Shown: positions 43,770 through 55,283, counted from the first letter of the stretch. The stretch: 64,000 bases of DNA from Nannocystis punicea (GCF_026965555.1 NZ_CP114040.1:6696001-6760000), one strand, 5' to 3'. A program made the numbers and translations. The notes: generated from the letters alone by a model not told the origin.

Positions 43770-45149
43770 TCAGAGTCCGGCGAAGATCTGCATCGGCACC
43801 CCGACGCGCGCCGCCCACTCGAGCTCGTTGTGCATCGCCCCCGGCGCGTGCACGTAGAACAGGTCGACCTCGGGCGCGTAGCCGATCGACTGCAGGATCG
43901 CGTGGAGCTGCGCGTTCTCGCAGTAGTTGTCGAACGAGTCCGGCGCGTCGTCCTCGATCCCGTCCTGGTCGGCGTCGACGCACGAACCCTCGCCGCCGCT
44001 GTCGATGTAGATCGTGAAGTCGCGCTTCCCCGCGGCCTGGTAGGTCTCGAGGATCGTCTCGTTGTGCAGCTCGAGCGAGCCCCAGCCGACCGTGCCCGAC
44101 ATGCTGATGGCCATGTCGTAGCGGTCGGGGTACAGGTCCGCGATCACCAGGCTGATGAGCCCGCCGAGCGACGAGCCCATCGTCCCCACCACCTCGGCCG
44201 GCCCGTACGCCGCCTCCATGCGCGGGCGGATCACCGAGTCGACCAGGGCCGCGTACACCGCCCCCTCGCCGCCGACCGGCTGCCCGTCGAGCTCGTCGGG
44301 CACCTGCGTGTACTCGTCCATGCGCGCCGGCGTGTTCGTGATCCCGACGATGAGCATGCCCGGGGGCGCGCTCGTATTGAGCTGCCAGCCGCCGAAGAAG
44401 GCGCTCGGGTCGAACAGGTTCTGCCCGTCGTGCACGTACAGCACGTGGGTGAAGGCCTCGTCCTGCGGCACCAGCACCTCGAGGTCGCGCGGCGCCAGCC
44501 CGAGGTCCGCGTCTTCGATCGCGTACCAGCGCTCGAGGTGCGCCGCGCTCGCGCGCACCAGCGAGTACACCCCGAAGTCGTCGTAGCCGTGGCGCCGGCC
44601 GTACGGATCTGCGATCCACTGGGCCGAGTCCGGCTCATTGAATTTATATAAAGAGCCGTCGGGCGCGGCGATGTCCGCCTCGATCCACCACAGCGGCCCC
44701 GCCTGGCTCATCGGCGCCGGCGCCCAGTCGTTGTGGTCGCCGGCCAGAGCCCACGCGCCCTGTCCGCAGAGACAGGCGAACAGGAAGCCGCCCGAGGCGG
44801 CAGCCACCGGGAAACCGCCGCGATCGGCGATCGTGCGCATCGCCTCCTCCGCGTCGACCTCGCCGGCGATCGCCTTGCGCAACAGCGCCTCGTCCTCGGG
44901 CAGCTCGGGCCCGCCGGTGGTCGTCGCGTCGGTGCTCGCCTCGGTCTCCGCCGTCGTCTCGCCGGACGTCGTGGTCTCCGCGCCCGTCTCGCCGGTCGTC
45001 GGCGTCGACTCGCTGGTCGTGAAGCTCTCGCCGAACGACGTCGACGGCTTTGCCGTCGTCATCGCGTCGCTGTCGGACTCCGCGCCCTTGTCGGGCTGGC
45101 AGGCGAGGACGAACGCGACGAGCGAGAGGCTGCGGGGCGCGGCGCGCAT
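43770..45149 (-). CDS. Esterase D-like lipoprotein with an E-set/CBM48-like N-terminal domain
   Basis: A 459-residue lipoprotein. Signal ends VLACQ; a Thr/Ser/Glu linker spans about 25-80. A small domain at about 130-180 has GDHNDWAPAPM and LYKFNEPDSAQWIADPYGR, resembling carbohydrate-binding E-set modules. The C-terminal alpha/beta hydrolase (about 215-455) has VLYVHDGQNLFDPSAFFGG, the nucleophile in GTMGSSLGGLIS (about 323) and a late His in YVHAPGAMHNELEWA. This matches iron-enterobactin-esterase/feruloyl-esterase-like enzymes. A TTA-containing AT-rich patch occurs near 44640. A hairpin unit lies at 44759-44777. Confidence 0.83.
   Translation of the reverse strand: MRAAPRSLSLVAFVLACQPDKGAESDSDAMTTAKPSTSFGESFTTSESTPTTGETGAETTTSGETTAETEASTDATTTGGPELPEDEALLRKAIAGEVDAEEAMRTIADRGGFPVAAASGGFLFACLCGQGAWALAGDHNDWAPAPMSQAGPLWWIEADIAAPDGSLYKFNEPDSAQWIADPYGRRHGYDDFGVYSLVRASAAHLERWYAIEDADLGLAPRDLEVLVPQDEAFTHVLYVHDGQNLFDPSAFFGGWQLNTSAPPGMLIVGITNTPARMDEYTQVPDELDGQPVGGEGAVYAALVDSVIRPRMEAAYGPAEVVGTMGSSLGGLISLVIADLYPDRYDMAISMSGTVGWGSLELHNETILETYQAAGKRDFTIYIDSGGEGSCVDADQDGIEDDAPDSFDNYCENAQLHAILQSIGYAPEVDLFYVHAPGAMHNELEWAARVGVPMQIFAGL
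44759..44777. repeat. In-gene hairpin motif (esterase)
   Basis: CCTGTC-CGCAG-AGACAGG on codons for CLCGQ; single stem of the family. Confidence 0.55.
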
Positions 45150-45338
45150 GCCCGCGACAATACACGACAACCGCGTCCGGCGTGCGACTCAAGACCGGGC
45201 CCTAACACCGTTCCTCGCGCGGATCGGCGCGTGTTCGACCAGGCCCGCGCCTCACATGTCCCGAAAGCCAGCCGTTCCCGCCGGCTCGCCCGGCCTCCTG
45301 AGCTGCTGCACCCCCAGCACGGCGGCGCCCGGCTACGC

Positions 45339-45420
45339 ACCTGTCCATGAGGGCATCTTCGGCACCTCTCTAACATGTCCCATCGGACATGCTCCGTGGT
45401 TCTGTCTGAAAGGACAGGTA
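45339..45420. repeat. Hairpin-unit array upstream of the esterase
   Basis: TGTCC-ATGA-GGGCA at 45342-45355, then from 45372 four cores at 14-bp pitch: ACATGTCC, ACATGCTC, TCTGTCTG and CAGGTAC. A further single ACATGTCC is at about 45256. They lie in the 458-bp gap 45150-45607, which shows no gene. Confidence 0.82.
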
Positions 45421-45607
45421 CGCGTGCGCCCTCAGCGACCTCGCGTGCAGGTCGCTGAAGGAGTCCCGGCGGCGGAAGTCGGCACGTCCCTGCGGACAGA
45501 GCACGGCTCGATTCGCCCGCGACCGCACTTCTCGAGCAGAACTGTCGCGCTTCGCGGACGCCGGCACATTTTTGGCGACTTGCGAGCGGCCTTCGCGGCC
45601 GCCCGTC

Positions 45608-48334
45608 TCAGCTGGCCGCCGCGTCCTTGCGGGCCGCCTCGGCTTCGGCCGCCAGCGCCTCGCGCAGCTCGAGCGCCGCCGCGTCGTAGGCTCTGACCTC
45701 CGGCCCGCGATAGACCAGCGCAGTGAGCGGCGGCAGGTCCAGCGTGGCCGCGCACGGCAGCGCGCCGCCGGCCGAGTGGTCGGCGATCAGGCGGTCCGGC
45801 CCCGCGTGCCCCGACCCGCCGAACTGCGCCTCGTCGGACGACAGCATGCGCGTCCACTCGCCGGGCGCCTCGAACGGGATCGTGTAGTTCGTCCACGTCA
45901 TCGGTGTGAAGTTGAGGATCACCAGCATCACCGCCCCTTGGCGCGGGCGGCGGAGGAACGCCAGGGTGCTGCGCTTGTAGTCGTCGACGACCGCCCAGCG
46001 GAAGCCGAGCGGATCGTGATCGAGCTCGTACAGCGCCGGCTCGGCGCGCAGCAGGTGGCCGAGGCGACCGACCCACCGCATCAGCCCCGCGTGGTCGGCG
46101 TCGGCGAGCAGCCCCCAGTCGAGCTGGCCGTCGTGGTTCCACTCGCGCACCTGGGCGAACTCGTCGCCCATGAACAGCAGCTTCTTGCCGGGCAGCCCGA
46201 ACATGTACGTGTAGAGCAGGCGCAGGTTGGCCAGCCGGGCCGACGCCCCGCCCGTCCCGCCGGGGGACATCTTGCGGACCAGCGAGCCCTTCCCGTGCAC
46301 CACCTCGTCGTGGGACAGCGGCAGCATGAAGCGCTCGGAGTAGGCGTACATCATGCGGAACGTGACGTCGCGGTGGTGCTGCGAGCGCGTCACCGGGTCG
46401 CGCCCGAAGTAGCGCAGCGTGTCGTGCATCCAGCCCATGTCCCACTTGAAGTCGAACCCGAGCCCGCCGTCCTCGACCTTGTGCGACACCCCGGGCCAGG
46501 CCGTCGACTCCTCGGCGATCACGATCGCCCCCGGCACCTCGCGGTGGATCGCCTGGTTGAGCGCGCGCAGGAACTCGATCGACTCGAGGTTCTCGCGCCC
46601 GCCGAGGTGGTTCGGCAGCCACTGGCCCTCCTTGCGCGAGTAGTCGAGGTACAGCATCGACGCCACCGCGTCGACGCGCAGGCCGTCGACGTGGAACGCC
46701 TGCAGCCACATCAGCGCCGAGCTGAGCAGGAAGCTGCGGACCTCGTGGCGCGCGAGGTTGAAGATCATCGTGTTCCAGTCCGGGTGGACCCCGCGGCGCG
46801 GATCGGCGTGCTCGTACAGGTGCGTGCCGTCGAAGTGGACCAGCCCGTGCCCGTCGTTGGGGAAGTGGGCCGGCACCCAGTCGAGGATCACGCCGATGTT
46901 CGCCTGGTGGAGCGCGTCGATCAGCGCCATCAGCTCCTGCGGCTCGCCGTAGCGGCGCGTCGGCGCGAAGTAGCCGGTCGCCTGGTAGCCCCACGAGCCG
47001 TAGAACGGGTGCTCCGTCAGCGGCATCAGCTCGACGTGGGTGAAGCCGAGCGCGCGCACGTGGGCGATCAGCTTCGGCGCGACTGCCTTGTAGGACAGGT
47101 GCTCCCCGCCCGGCCCGCGCAGCCACGAGCCCAGGTGCACCTCGTAGATCGCCATCGGCGCCGTCGGCCCCTGCCGCTCGGCCCGCCGCGCCAGCCAGGT
47201 CGCGTCGCCCCACTCGTACGCGTGGTCCCACACCACCGACGCGGTCGCCGGCGGCGACTCGCTCATCAGCGCGTGCGGGTCGGCCTTGTCGACCACCGCC
47301 CCGTTGGCGCCGACGATCCGGAGCTTGTACAGCATCCCGCGCCGGGCCGCCGGCACGAAGCCGGTCCACACGCCCCCGCGCGTCGCCTGCAGCGGGTCGC
47401 GGGCGGGGTCCCACGCGTTCCACTCGCCGATCACGCTGATCGACCGCGCGTTCGGAGCCCACACCGCGAAGTGGGCCCCCTCGCCGCCCGCGACCAGGCG
47501 CGCCCCCATGCACTCCCACAGGCGCAGGTGCGTGCCCTCGGCCAGCAAGTGAAAGTCGAGGTCGCCGAGCGGGCTCGGCGGCTCCACGGAAACAGCTGTC
47601 TCTTGCGACATGTTTTCTGAACCATGCCCCTCGAAACCGGGTCGATCGGCCATGTCCTGAAGCTCCGGAGCGCGGGGCTCGCTCACATCGAGGTCGGGCT
47701 GGCGGGTCGCGGGTACTTCTGAGACGACCTCCGAACTCGCCGCGCTCACAGGCACCTCCGACTTCGCCGCCGCCTCGCGGTCCACCTTCGCCTCGCCCGC
47801 GGGCGCCGCCGACTTCGCCGCTGCCTCGAGGTCGACCTTCGCCCCGCTCCCGCGCGCCTCCGTCTTCGCCGCCTCGCCAGCCATCTTCGCCTCGCCCGCG
47901 ACCGACTTCGCAGGCGCCTCGAGGTCCGCCTTCTCGCGCGCCTCGGACTTCACCAGCGCCTCGAGTTCGGCCTTCGCCTCGCTCTCCGGCGCTTCCGACT
48001 TCGCAGCCGCCTCGAGGTCCACCTTCGCCTCGCTCTCCGGGGCCGCCGCCTCGAGGTCCACCTTCTCGCTCGCCTCACTCGTCGGCAGCGTCACCTCTCC
48101 CGTACTCGTCGGCAGCGCCTCGGCGGGCGCCTCGGTCTGCGTCCGCCTCGCACCGCTCGCGCCGGCCTCGTCTGCGCCGCGCTCCGCGGCTTCGCGCTCG
48201 CGGGCGGTCGCCGCATCGTCGGTCGCGGGCGTCGCCCCGCGACCTTCGGGTGTGCCGGTCTCCTTGCGGCGACTCGGGGTTTCGCGCGAGGGTTTGCGCG
48301 GCGCGGAGCGTTCGGTTTTGCGGGAGCGAGACAT
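45608..48334 (-). CDS. glgB: Glycogen branching enzyme with long repetitive N-terminal extension
   Basis: A 908-residue protein. Residues 1-260 are an unusual extension rich in Ala, Glu, Lys and Ser with reiterated KVDLEAAAKSE units. From about 265 the normal GH13_8 branching enzyme follows: an E-set domain (HFAVWAPNARSISVIGEWNAWDP), the catalytic Asp in DGLRVDAVASML, the acid Glu in VIAEESTAWPG and LSHDEVVHGK, and a C-terminal beta-sandwich. It makes alpha-1,6 branches in glycogen. The core alone would have a typical 640-730 residue length. A 70-bp hairpin array (47594-47663) is translated at the junction of extension and core. Confidence 0.95.
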   Translation of the reverse strand: MSRSRKTERSAPRKPSRETPSRRKETGTPEGRGATPATDDAATAREREAAERGADEAGASGARRTQTEAPAEALPTSTGEVTLPTSEASEKVDLEAAAPESEAKVDLEAAAKSEAPESEAKAELEALVKSEAREKADLEAPAKSVAGEAKMAGEAAKTEARGSGAKVDLEAAAKSAAPAGEAKVDREAAAKSEVPVSAASSEVVSEVPATRQPDLDVSEPRAPELQDMADRPGFEGHGSENMSQETAVSVEPPSPLGDLDFHLLAEGTHLRLWECMGARLVAGGEGAHFAVWAPNARSISVIGEWNAWDPARDPLQATRGGVWTGFVPAARRGMLYKLRIVGANGAVVDKADPHALMSESPPATASVVWDHAYEWGDATWLARRAERQGPTAPMAIYEVHLGSWLRGPGGEHLSYKAVAPKLIAHVRALGFTHVELMPLTEHPFYGSWGYQATGYFAPTRRYGEPQELMALIDALHQANIGVILDWVPAHFPNDGHGLVHFDGTHLYEHADPRRGVHPDWNTMIFNLARHEVRSFLLSSALMWLQAFHVDGLRVDAVASMLYLDYSRKEGQWLPNHLGGRENLESIEFLRALNQAIHREVPGAIVIAEESTAWPGVSHKVEDGGLGFDFKWDMGWMHDTLRYFGRDPVTRSQHHRDVTFRMMYAYSERFMLPLSHDEVVHGKGSLVRKMSPGGTGGASARLANLRLLYTYMFGLPGKKLLFMGDEFAQVREWNHDGQLDWGLLADADHAGLMRWVGRLGHLLRAEPALYELDHDPLGFRWAVVDDYKRSTLAFLRRPRQGAVMLVILNFTPMTWTNYTIPFEAPGEWTRMLSSDEAQFGGSGHAGPDRLIADHSAGGALPCAATLDLPPLTALVYRGPEVRAYDAAALELREALAAEAEAARKDAAAS
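47594..47663. repeat. Five-unit hairpin array inside glgB
   Basis: Five 14-bp units (cores GCTGTCTC, ACATGTTT, CCATGCCC, CCGGGTCG, CCATGTCC) lie in the coding linker just before the branching-enzyme core. Confidence 0.8.
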
Positions 48335-48845
48335 CCTGGCCGGCGGCTTTTACCGAGGAACGTGCGCCGTGCAAACCGCCCGCGGCAGCGTGGCTCGGCC
48401 GCAGCGCGTGACCTTGCCGGGACGCGTCCACGTGGGTCTCCGCGCCCCCGTGCGTGCGTCGGCTCGCATCCTCGCGTGACCCGACCGCGACGTCCGACCT
48501 GCGCGGCGCGGCCTGCACCTCCCCCGTCCGCGACGTCCGACTCGCGTCCGCAGCGAGCGCGTGCGGCCGAGGTCGGCGTGTTGTTCGTCGTCCGTGTCGC
48601 CGACCCGTCACGACCGCGTCGACCCGCGCGGCTCGCCTCGCCGAAGCTCGCTAACCCGCGTTCGCCGCGTCGCTCGACGCAGCTCGCGGGCCACGTTCGC
48701 GTCGTACGGCCGCGTCGACGCGCAGGTCGGCGCGACGCAGCGGACCGCGTTCGCCTCACCGTGTCACGGCCGCGTCGGCTCGCCTGCGCGGCTCGCCTGC
48801 GCGGCTCGCGACAGCTGACCCGCGTTCCGTCGCCGAACGGCCGAG
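48335..48845. other. 511-bp gap between glgX and glgB, low-complexity GC-rich
   Basis: The gap between the glgX stop and the glgB start contains many short CGCG, CGTCG and GCGGCTCGCC reiterations and no coding frame with the genome's codon bias. No 14-bp hairpin units were seen, which is notable as most gaps of this size have them. It must contain the glgB promoter, but no clear -35/-10 pair is visible. Confidence 0.5.
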
Positions 48846-50993
<2,148 letters not shown>

Positions 50994-51183
50994 GACTCGA
51001 ACGCTACAACACGAGCCCGCGCGCGCGGGCGACCGACGTGCACTCGCGCGGCCGGCGAGATCGGCGCCGATTCATCGTTCGCCCCGGCCGATTTGCGCAG
51101 GTTCCGCTGTTGGGGCTTCGCAGCGTCGGCGCGGCCTGCTACTTGGATCGTGGCGCTCGGCCTCGCTCGGGCGCATCGCCGCC

Positions 51184-52818
51184 ATGAGCCAAATCCCCAC
51201 CTCCTCGCCCGCCGGCCGCGTCGCCGGCGTCACCGTCCCGCTGTTCTCGCTGCGCTCCGAGCAGTCGTGGGGGATCGGCGAGATCGGCGATCTGCCCGCC
51301 TTCGCGGCCTTCATCGCCAAGGCCGGGATCTCCCTGATCCAGGTCCTCCCGCTGAACGAGATCTCCATCGGCAACACCTCGCCGTACGCGGCCCTGTCGG
51401 CCTTCGGCATCGATCCGATGTTCATCTCGCTCGCCCCGGTGGTCGACCTGCAGCACCTGAGCACCCGTGACGTCCTCGGCAGCAGCGGCGTGGCCGCGCT
51501 CGCGGCCGCGAAGAAGCGCGCCACCATCGACTACGACGCCGTCCGCGAGCTCAAGCGCAAGGCCCTGCTCGCGGGCATGAAGCGCTTCGTCGAGCACGAG
51601 CTCGCCGCCGGCACCGTCAAGTCGGCGCGGGCGCGCGCCTTCATCGAGTTCTGCGACGCCCAGCGCCACTGGTTGCCCGACTACGCGCTCTACCGCGCGA
51701 TCAAGGACGCCCACCGCGGCGCCGCCTGGTGGCAGTGGCCGGACCCGCTGCGCGAGCGCGACCGCGCGGCCCTGCGCGCCGCCCAGGCCCGCCACGCCGA
51801 GGCCGTCCTTTATTACGAGTACGTGCAGTGGCTCGCGCACGCGCAGTGGGCCGCCGCGCGCCACGAGCTCGGCAAGCTCGGCGTCGAGCTCATGGGCGAC
51901 CTGCCCTTCATGGTCGACCGCGACAGCGCCGACGTCTGGGTCCACCGCGGCGAGTTCCGCATGGACATGTCGGTCGGCGTCCCGGCCGACCAGTTCGACG
52001 AGGACGGCCAGGACTGGGGCCTGCCGCCGTATCACTGGCGGATCATGGCCGCCGGCGATCCCGACTTCGCCTGGCTGCGACGGCGCGCGGCCTACAGCGC
52101 CACCCTCTACGACCGCTTCCGCATCGATCACCTGGTCGGCTTCTACCGCACGTACATGCGGCCCTACGAGCGGCGGCGGGACGAGCGGGGCAAGCTCGTC
52201 CCCGGGACCTTCGACCCGCCGACCGAGCCGGAGCAGCTCGTCCACGGCGAGAAGGTCGTCGGCGCAGTCATGGCCAGCGCCGGCGAGCGCGGCGCCAGGC
52301 TCATCGCCGAGGATCTCGGCTCGATCCCCGCCTACGTCGGCCCCTCGCTGCAGAAGCTGGGCGCCCCCGGCTACAAGGTCCTGATCTGGGAGAAGGACGG
52401 CGACGCCTTCCGCGATCCTGCCGCGTACCCTGCCCTCTCCGTCGCCACCTTCGGCACCCACGACACCGCCCCCGTCGCGGTGTGGTGGGACGAGCTGCCC
52501 GAGGCCGAGCGGGCCGAGGTCCGCAAGCTACCTGGCCTGAAGGACATGCCCGAGCTCGGCAAGGAGTTCACCCCGGCCGTCCACGCCGCCCTGCTCCACC
52601 TCATCCTCGCCGCCGGCAGCGACCTCGTCCTGCTCCTCTTGCAGGACCTGCTCGGCGTGCGCGACCGGATCAACAAGCCCGCCACTCTGGGCGACCACAA
52701 CTGGACCTGGCGTCTGCCGAGCCCGCTGGAGAAGCTGCGCAGCGACCCGCAAGTCACCGCCGCGCTGGCGCGGGTGCGGGCCGCAGTGGTCGCCAGCGGT
52801 CGCCGTCTCCCGCCCTGA
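51184..52818 (+). CDS. malQ: 4-alpha-glucanotransferase
   Basis: A 544-residue GH77 amylomaltase: VTVPLFSLRSEQSWGIGEIGDL at the N-terminus, SPYAALSAFGIDPMFI, LMGDLPFMVDRDSADVW (about 240), the nucleophile in RIDHLVGFYRTY (about 315), LIAEDLGSIPAYVG with the acid Glu and FGTHDTAPVAVWW with the third catalytic Asp. It rearranges maltodextrins, complementing GlgX during glycogen turnover. Divergent from glgX with 190 bp between; that gap contains both promoters but no clear motif. ATG directly precedes the family start. Confidence 0.96.
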   Translation: MSQIPTSSPAGRVAGVTVPLFSLRSEQSWGIGEIGDLPAFAAFIAKAGISLIQVLPLNEISIGNTSPYAALSAFGIDPMFISLAPVVDLQHLSTRDVLGSSGVAALAAAKKRATIDYDAVRELKRKALLAGMKRFVEHELAAGTVKSARARAFIEFCDAQRHWLPDYALYRAIKDAHRGAAWWQWPDPLRERDRAALRAAQARHAEAVLYYEYVQWLAHAQWAAARHELGKLGVELMGDLPFMVDRDSADVWVHRGEFRMDMSVGVPADQFDEDGQDWGLPPYHWRIMAAGDPDFAWLRRRAAYSATLYDRFRIDHLVGFYRTYMRPYERRRDERGKLVPGTFDPPTEPEQLVHGEKVVGAVMASAGERGARLIAEDLGSIPAYVGPSLQKLGAPGYKVLIWEKDGDAFRDPAAYPALSVATFGTHDTAPVAVWWDELPEAERAEVRKLPGLKDMPELGKEFTPAVHAALLHLILAAGSDLVLLLLQDLLGVRDRINKPATLGDHNWTWRLPSPLEKLRSDPQVTAALARVRAAVVASGRRLPP

Positions 52819-52872
52819 TCGGCCCGCGGCGGCGGCACCGTCGACAGGCGCGCTGTGGTAGCCTCGCGGCGC

Positions 52873-53925
52873 ATGTCGCTCCGCCCCCGTCTCCGCGCCC
52901 TCTGTGTCCCGCTCGCAGCCGTAGCGCTGCACCTCTTCGGCTGCCAGCCGGTCGACAGCAAAACCGACGCCAAGCCGGCCGCCAAGACCGAGGCCGCGCC
53001 GACCAAGACCGAGACCCCGCCGCCCGCGCCCGCCGTCGCAGCGCCCGACGTCAAGCCGGCCGTCGCGCCCGACGCCGCCGCCACCGTCGGCCAGGGCTCC
53101 GTCGTCACCCTGATCGAAGCCGGCGCCGAGCCGCGCGAGCCGCTGCGGCTCAAGCTCACCGCCGGGCAGGAGCAGGCCATGATCATGACCATGCGGATGG
53201 GCATGGCCATGCAGATCGGCCCCAACGCGATGCCGAAGACCGACATCCCGCCGATGCAGATGACCATGAACCTCAAGGTCACCGAGATCACCGGCGAGGG
53301 CGACATCCGCAGCGAGTTCAGCCTCGAAAAGATCGAGGTCCTGCCCGACCCGAAGGTCCCTGCGGCCATGGTCGATCAGCTCAAGACCGTGCTCGGCACC
53401 ATGAACAAGATGTCGGGCACCTCGCTCATCACGCCGCGCGGGATCGTCAAGTCGGCCGACTTCAACATGCCGGCGGACGTGAACCCGCAGATCAAGCAGA
53501 CCATCGACAGCATGCGGCAGCAGATCAACCAGATGTCGGTGCCCTTCCCCGAGGAGGCGCTCGGCGTCGGCGCCAAGTGGACCGTCACCCAGCAGCTCGA
53601 CCAGCAGGGCATGAAGCTCGACCAGGTCGCCACCTGGGAGCTCAAGGGCCGCGACGGCACCGTCGTCCAGCTCGCCAGCACGATCGTGCAGACCGCCGCC
53701 CCGCAGAACATCGCCGCCCCCGGCATGCCCGCGGGCGCCAAGGTCAGCCTCGACCGCCTCGACTCGAGCGGCGCCGGCACGACCCAGGTCGACCTCGCCC
53801 GGGTCGCCCCGATCAAGGGCGACATGAACCTCAAGTCCTCGATCGCCATGACCACCGACGCCAACGGCGTGAAGATGCCGATGACCATGGACATGGACCT
53901 CAACCTGCAGATCAGCGGCAACTAG
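52873..53925 (+). CDS. Exported lipoprotein, unknown beta-rich domain
   Basis: A 350-residue lipoprotein: signal ending LHLFGCQP, a Lys/Ala/Thr/Pro linker (20-75), then a domain opening LRLKLTAGQEQAMIMTM with unusually many Met residues, alternating strands and repeated SGAGTTQVDLARV-like beta motifs, and ending MPMTMDMDLNLQISG. The opening and the overall plan resemble the lipoprotein at 25921-26964. No catalytic residues are recognised. Codon use and an ATG at the signal start support a real gene. It is followed by a terminator. Confidence 0.75.
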   Translation: MSLRPRLRALCVPLAAVALHLFGCQPVDSKTDAKPAAKTEAAPTKTETPPPAPAVAAPDVKPAVAPDAAATVGQGSVVTLIEAGAEPREPLRLKLTAGQEQAMIMTMRMGMAMQIGPNAMPKTDIPPMQMTMNLKVTEITGEGDIRSEFSLEKIEVLPDPKVPAAMVDQLKTVLGTMNKMSGTSLITPRGIVKSADFNMPADVNPQIKQTIDSMRQQINQMSVPFPEEALGVGAKWTVTQQLDQQGMKLDQVATWELKGRDGTVVQLASTIVQTAAPQNIAAPGMPAGAKVSLDRLDSSGAGTTQVDLARVAPIKGDMNLKSSIAMTTDANGVKMPMTMDMDLNLQISGN

Positions 53926-53950
53926 CCCCGCTGCCTGCGTCGGGCCGGCG

Positions 53951-53979
53951 AGCGGCGCCCCTTCGCGGGCGCCGTTTTC
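53951..53979 (+). terminator. Rho-independent terminator
   Basis: GGCGCCCC-TTCG-CGGGCGCC stem with a stable TTCG loop followed by GTTTTCA, 25 bp after the lipoprotein stop. Confidence 0.85.
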
Positions 53980-54039
53980 ATTGGGTCCGTTGCGCGCTTT
54001 CGTCCCGCGCAAAGGACGCTGGTCCGGTGCACCTCACAG

Positions 54040-54140
54040 CCGGTTCACCTAAACAAACAATCGACAACGTTAAGCTTAAATTCCTTGCGTAGGTTTCGGA
54101 GGTCTTATAAGACTTGTTGCAAGGATTAACTGTTTTGCAG
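54040..54140. promoter_or_regulatory. AT-rich island with two perfect palindromes
   Basis: A short AT-rich segment in very GC-rich surroundings. It holds TTAAGCTTAA (54070-54079, perfect 10-bp palindrome) and GTCTTATAAGAC (54102-54113, perfect 12-bp palindrome), flanked by the inverted pair CCTTGC (54083) and GCAAGG (54119). It is about 190 bp upstream of the next lipoprotein gene; operator or promoter function is a guess. Confidence 0.45.
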
Positions 54141-54228
54141 CTTTATCACCTGGTCACCTCGCTCGCGGACGCCTGCATTTGCGCAGGCACGCGGCGGCGA
54201 GCAGGCGGCTGCCGGCGGGAGATCCAGA

Positions 54229-54270
54229 AGACATGTCGCAACGTGCATGTCCATAAGGACATGTGCTTGC
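54229..54270. repeat. Three-unit 14-bp-pitch hairpin array
   Basis: GACATGTCG, TGCATGTCC and GACATGTGC cores 14 bp apart, with stem TGTCC-ATAA-GGACA. It ends about 35 bp before the next start codon, so it lies in that gene's leader. Confidence 0.88.
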
Positions 54271-54304
54271 TCAACCCGATCTACCGACGCGAGGAAGGTG
54301 CGAG

Positions 54305-55252
54305 ATGAAGCGAGTATGGACGACCCTTACGGCCGCTCTGGTGTTGATGGCGTGCGAGAGCGAAAAGCCCCCGCAGAACCCGACCGGGACCGTCGACGAC
54401 ACCACCACGGCGGACCCCAGCGAGAGCGGCAGCGAGACCAGCAACAGCGAGACCGCAGACCCGCCGCCGCAGACGACCGAGAGCTCGCCCACCAGCGAGG
54501 ACACGACCGAGGACACCGACACCACCGGCGACACCACCTGCAGCTTCATCGCCTGCGACACCAGCGGCGGGAACGAACCACCGCCCCAGTGCGACAACTG
54601 GGCCCAGGACTGCCCCGACGGCGAGAAATGTGCCGCCTTCGCCAACGACGGCGGGACCTCGTGGAACAGCCTCAAGTGCGTCCCGGTCGAGGAGAACGGC
54701 GGCGCCCCGGGTGACCCGTGCACCGTCGAGGGCAACGGCGTCAGCGGCGTCGACTCGTGCGCCTTCGGCTCGATGTGCTGGAACGTCGACCCGGACTCGG
54801 GCCAGGGCACCTGCGTCGGCCTGTGCACCGGCTCGCCCGAGGCCGCCGACTGCGCCGACTCCATGACCACCTGCGTGATCGCCAACGAGGGCGTGCTCAA
54901 CCTGTGCCTGCCGCAGTGCGACCCGCTGCTGCAGAACTGCATGGGCAACGATCTGTGCCTGCCGAACCCCGACGACGAGGGCTTCGTCTGCGTCCTCGAC
55001 GCCTCCGGCGACACCGGCGTCGCCTTCGACCCGTGCGAGTACGCCAACGCCTGCGACAAGGGCCTGGTGTGCCAGGACCCCGGCTTCGCCAGCGAGTGCG
55101 ACCCCTCGGCGCTCGGCTGCTGCCTGCCCTACTGCGACGTCACCGAGCCCGACTGCCCCGGCGCCGGCCAGGATTGCATCCAGTGGTACGAGCCCGGCAC
55201 CGCCCCGCCCGGCCTCGAGAACGTCGGCCTGTGCGGCATCCCGATGGGTTGA
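54305..55252 (+). CDS. Secreted Cys-rich lipoprotein with Ser/Thr/Asp linker
   Basis: A 315-residue lipoprotein: signal ending VLMACES, an acidic Ser/Thr linker (25-75), and a domain with about twenty-eight Cys in regular spacing (CDNWAQDCPDGEKC, CDPLLQNCMGNDLC, CEYANACDKGLVC, CCLPYCDVTEPDC). The CPxGxKC-type spacing is seen in myxobacterial secreted proteins of unknown role. Start ATG is preceded by AGGAAGG at good distance. The leader contains a hairpin array. No enzyme motif is seen. Confidence 0.78.
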   Translation: MKRVWTTLTAALVLMACESEKPPQNPTGTVDDTTTADPSESGSETSNSETADPPPQTTESSPTSEDTTEDTDTTGDTTCSFIACDTSGGNEPPPQCDNWAQDCPDGEKCAAFANDGGTSWNSLKCVPVEENGGAPGDPCTVEGNGVSGVDSCAFGSMCWNVDPDSGQGTCVGLCTGSPEAADCADSMTTCVIANEGVLNLCLPQCDPLLQNCMGNDLCLPNPDDEGFVCVLDASGDTGVAFDPCEYANACDKGLVCQDPGFASECDPSALGCCLPYCDVTEPDCPGAGQDCIQWYEPGTAPPGLENVGLCGIPMG

Positions 55253-55283
55253 TCGAGTAGGTTGATCGCTTCGCTTGAACTTA

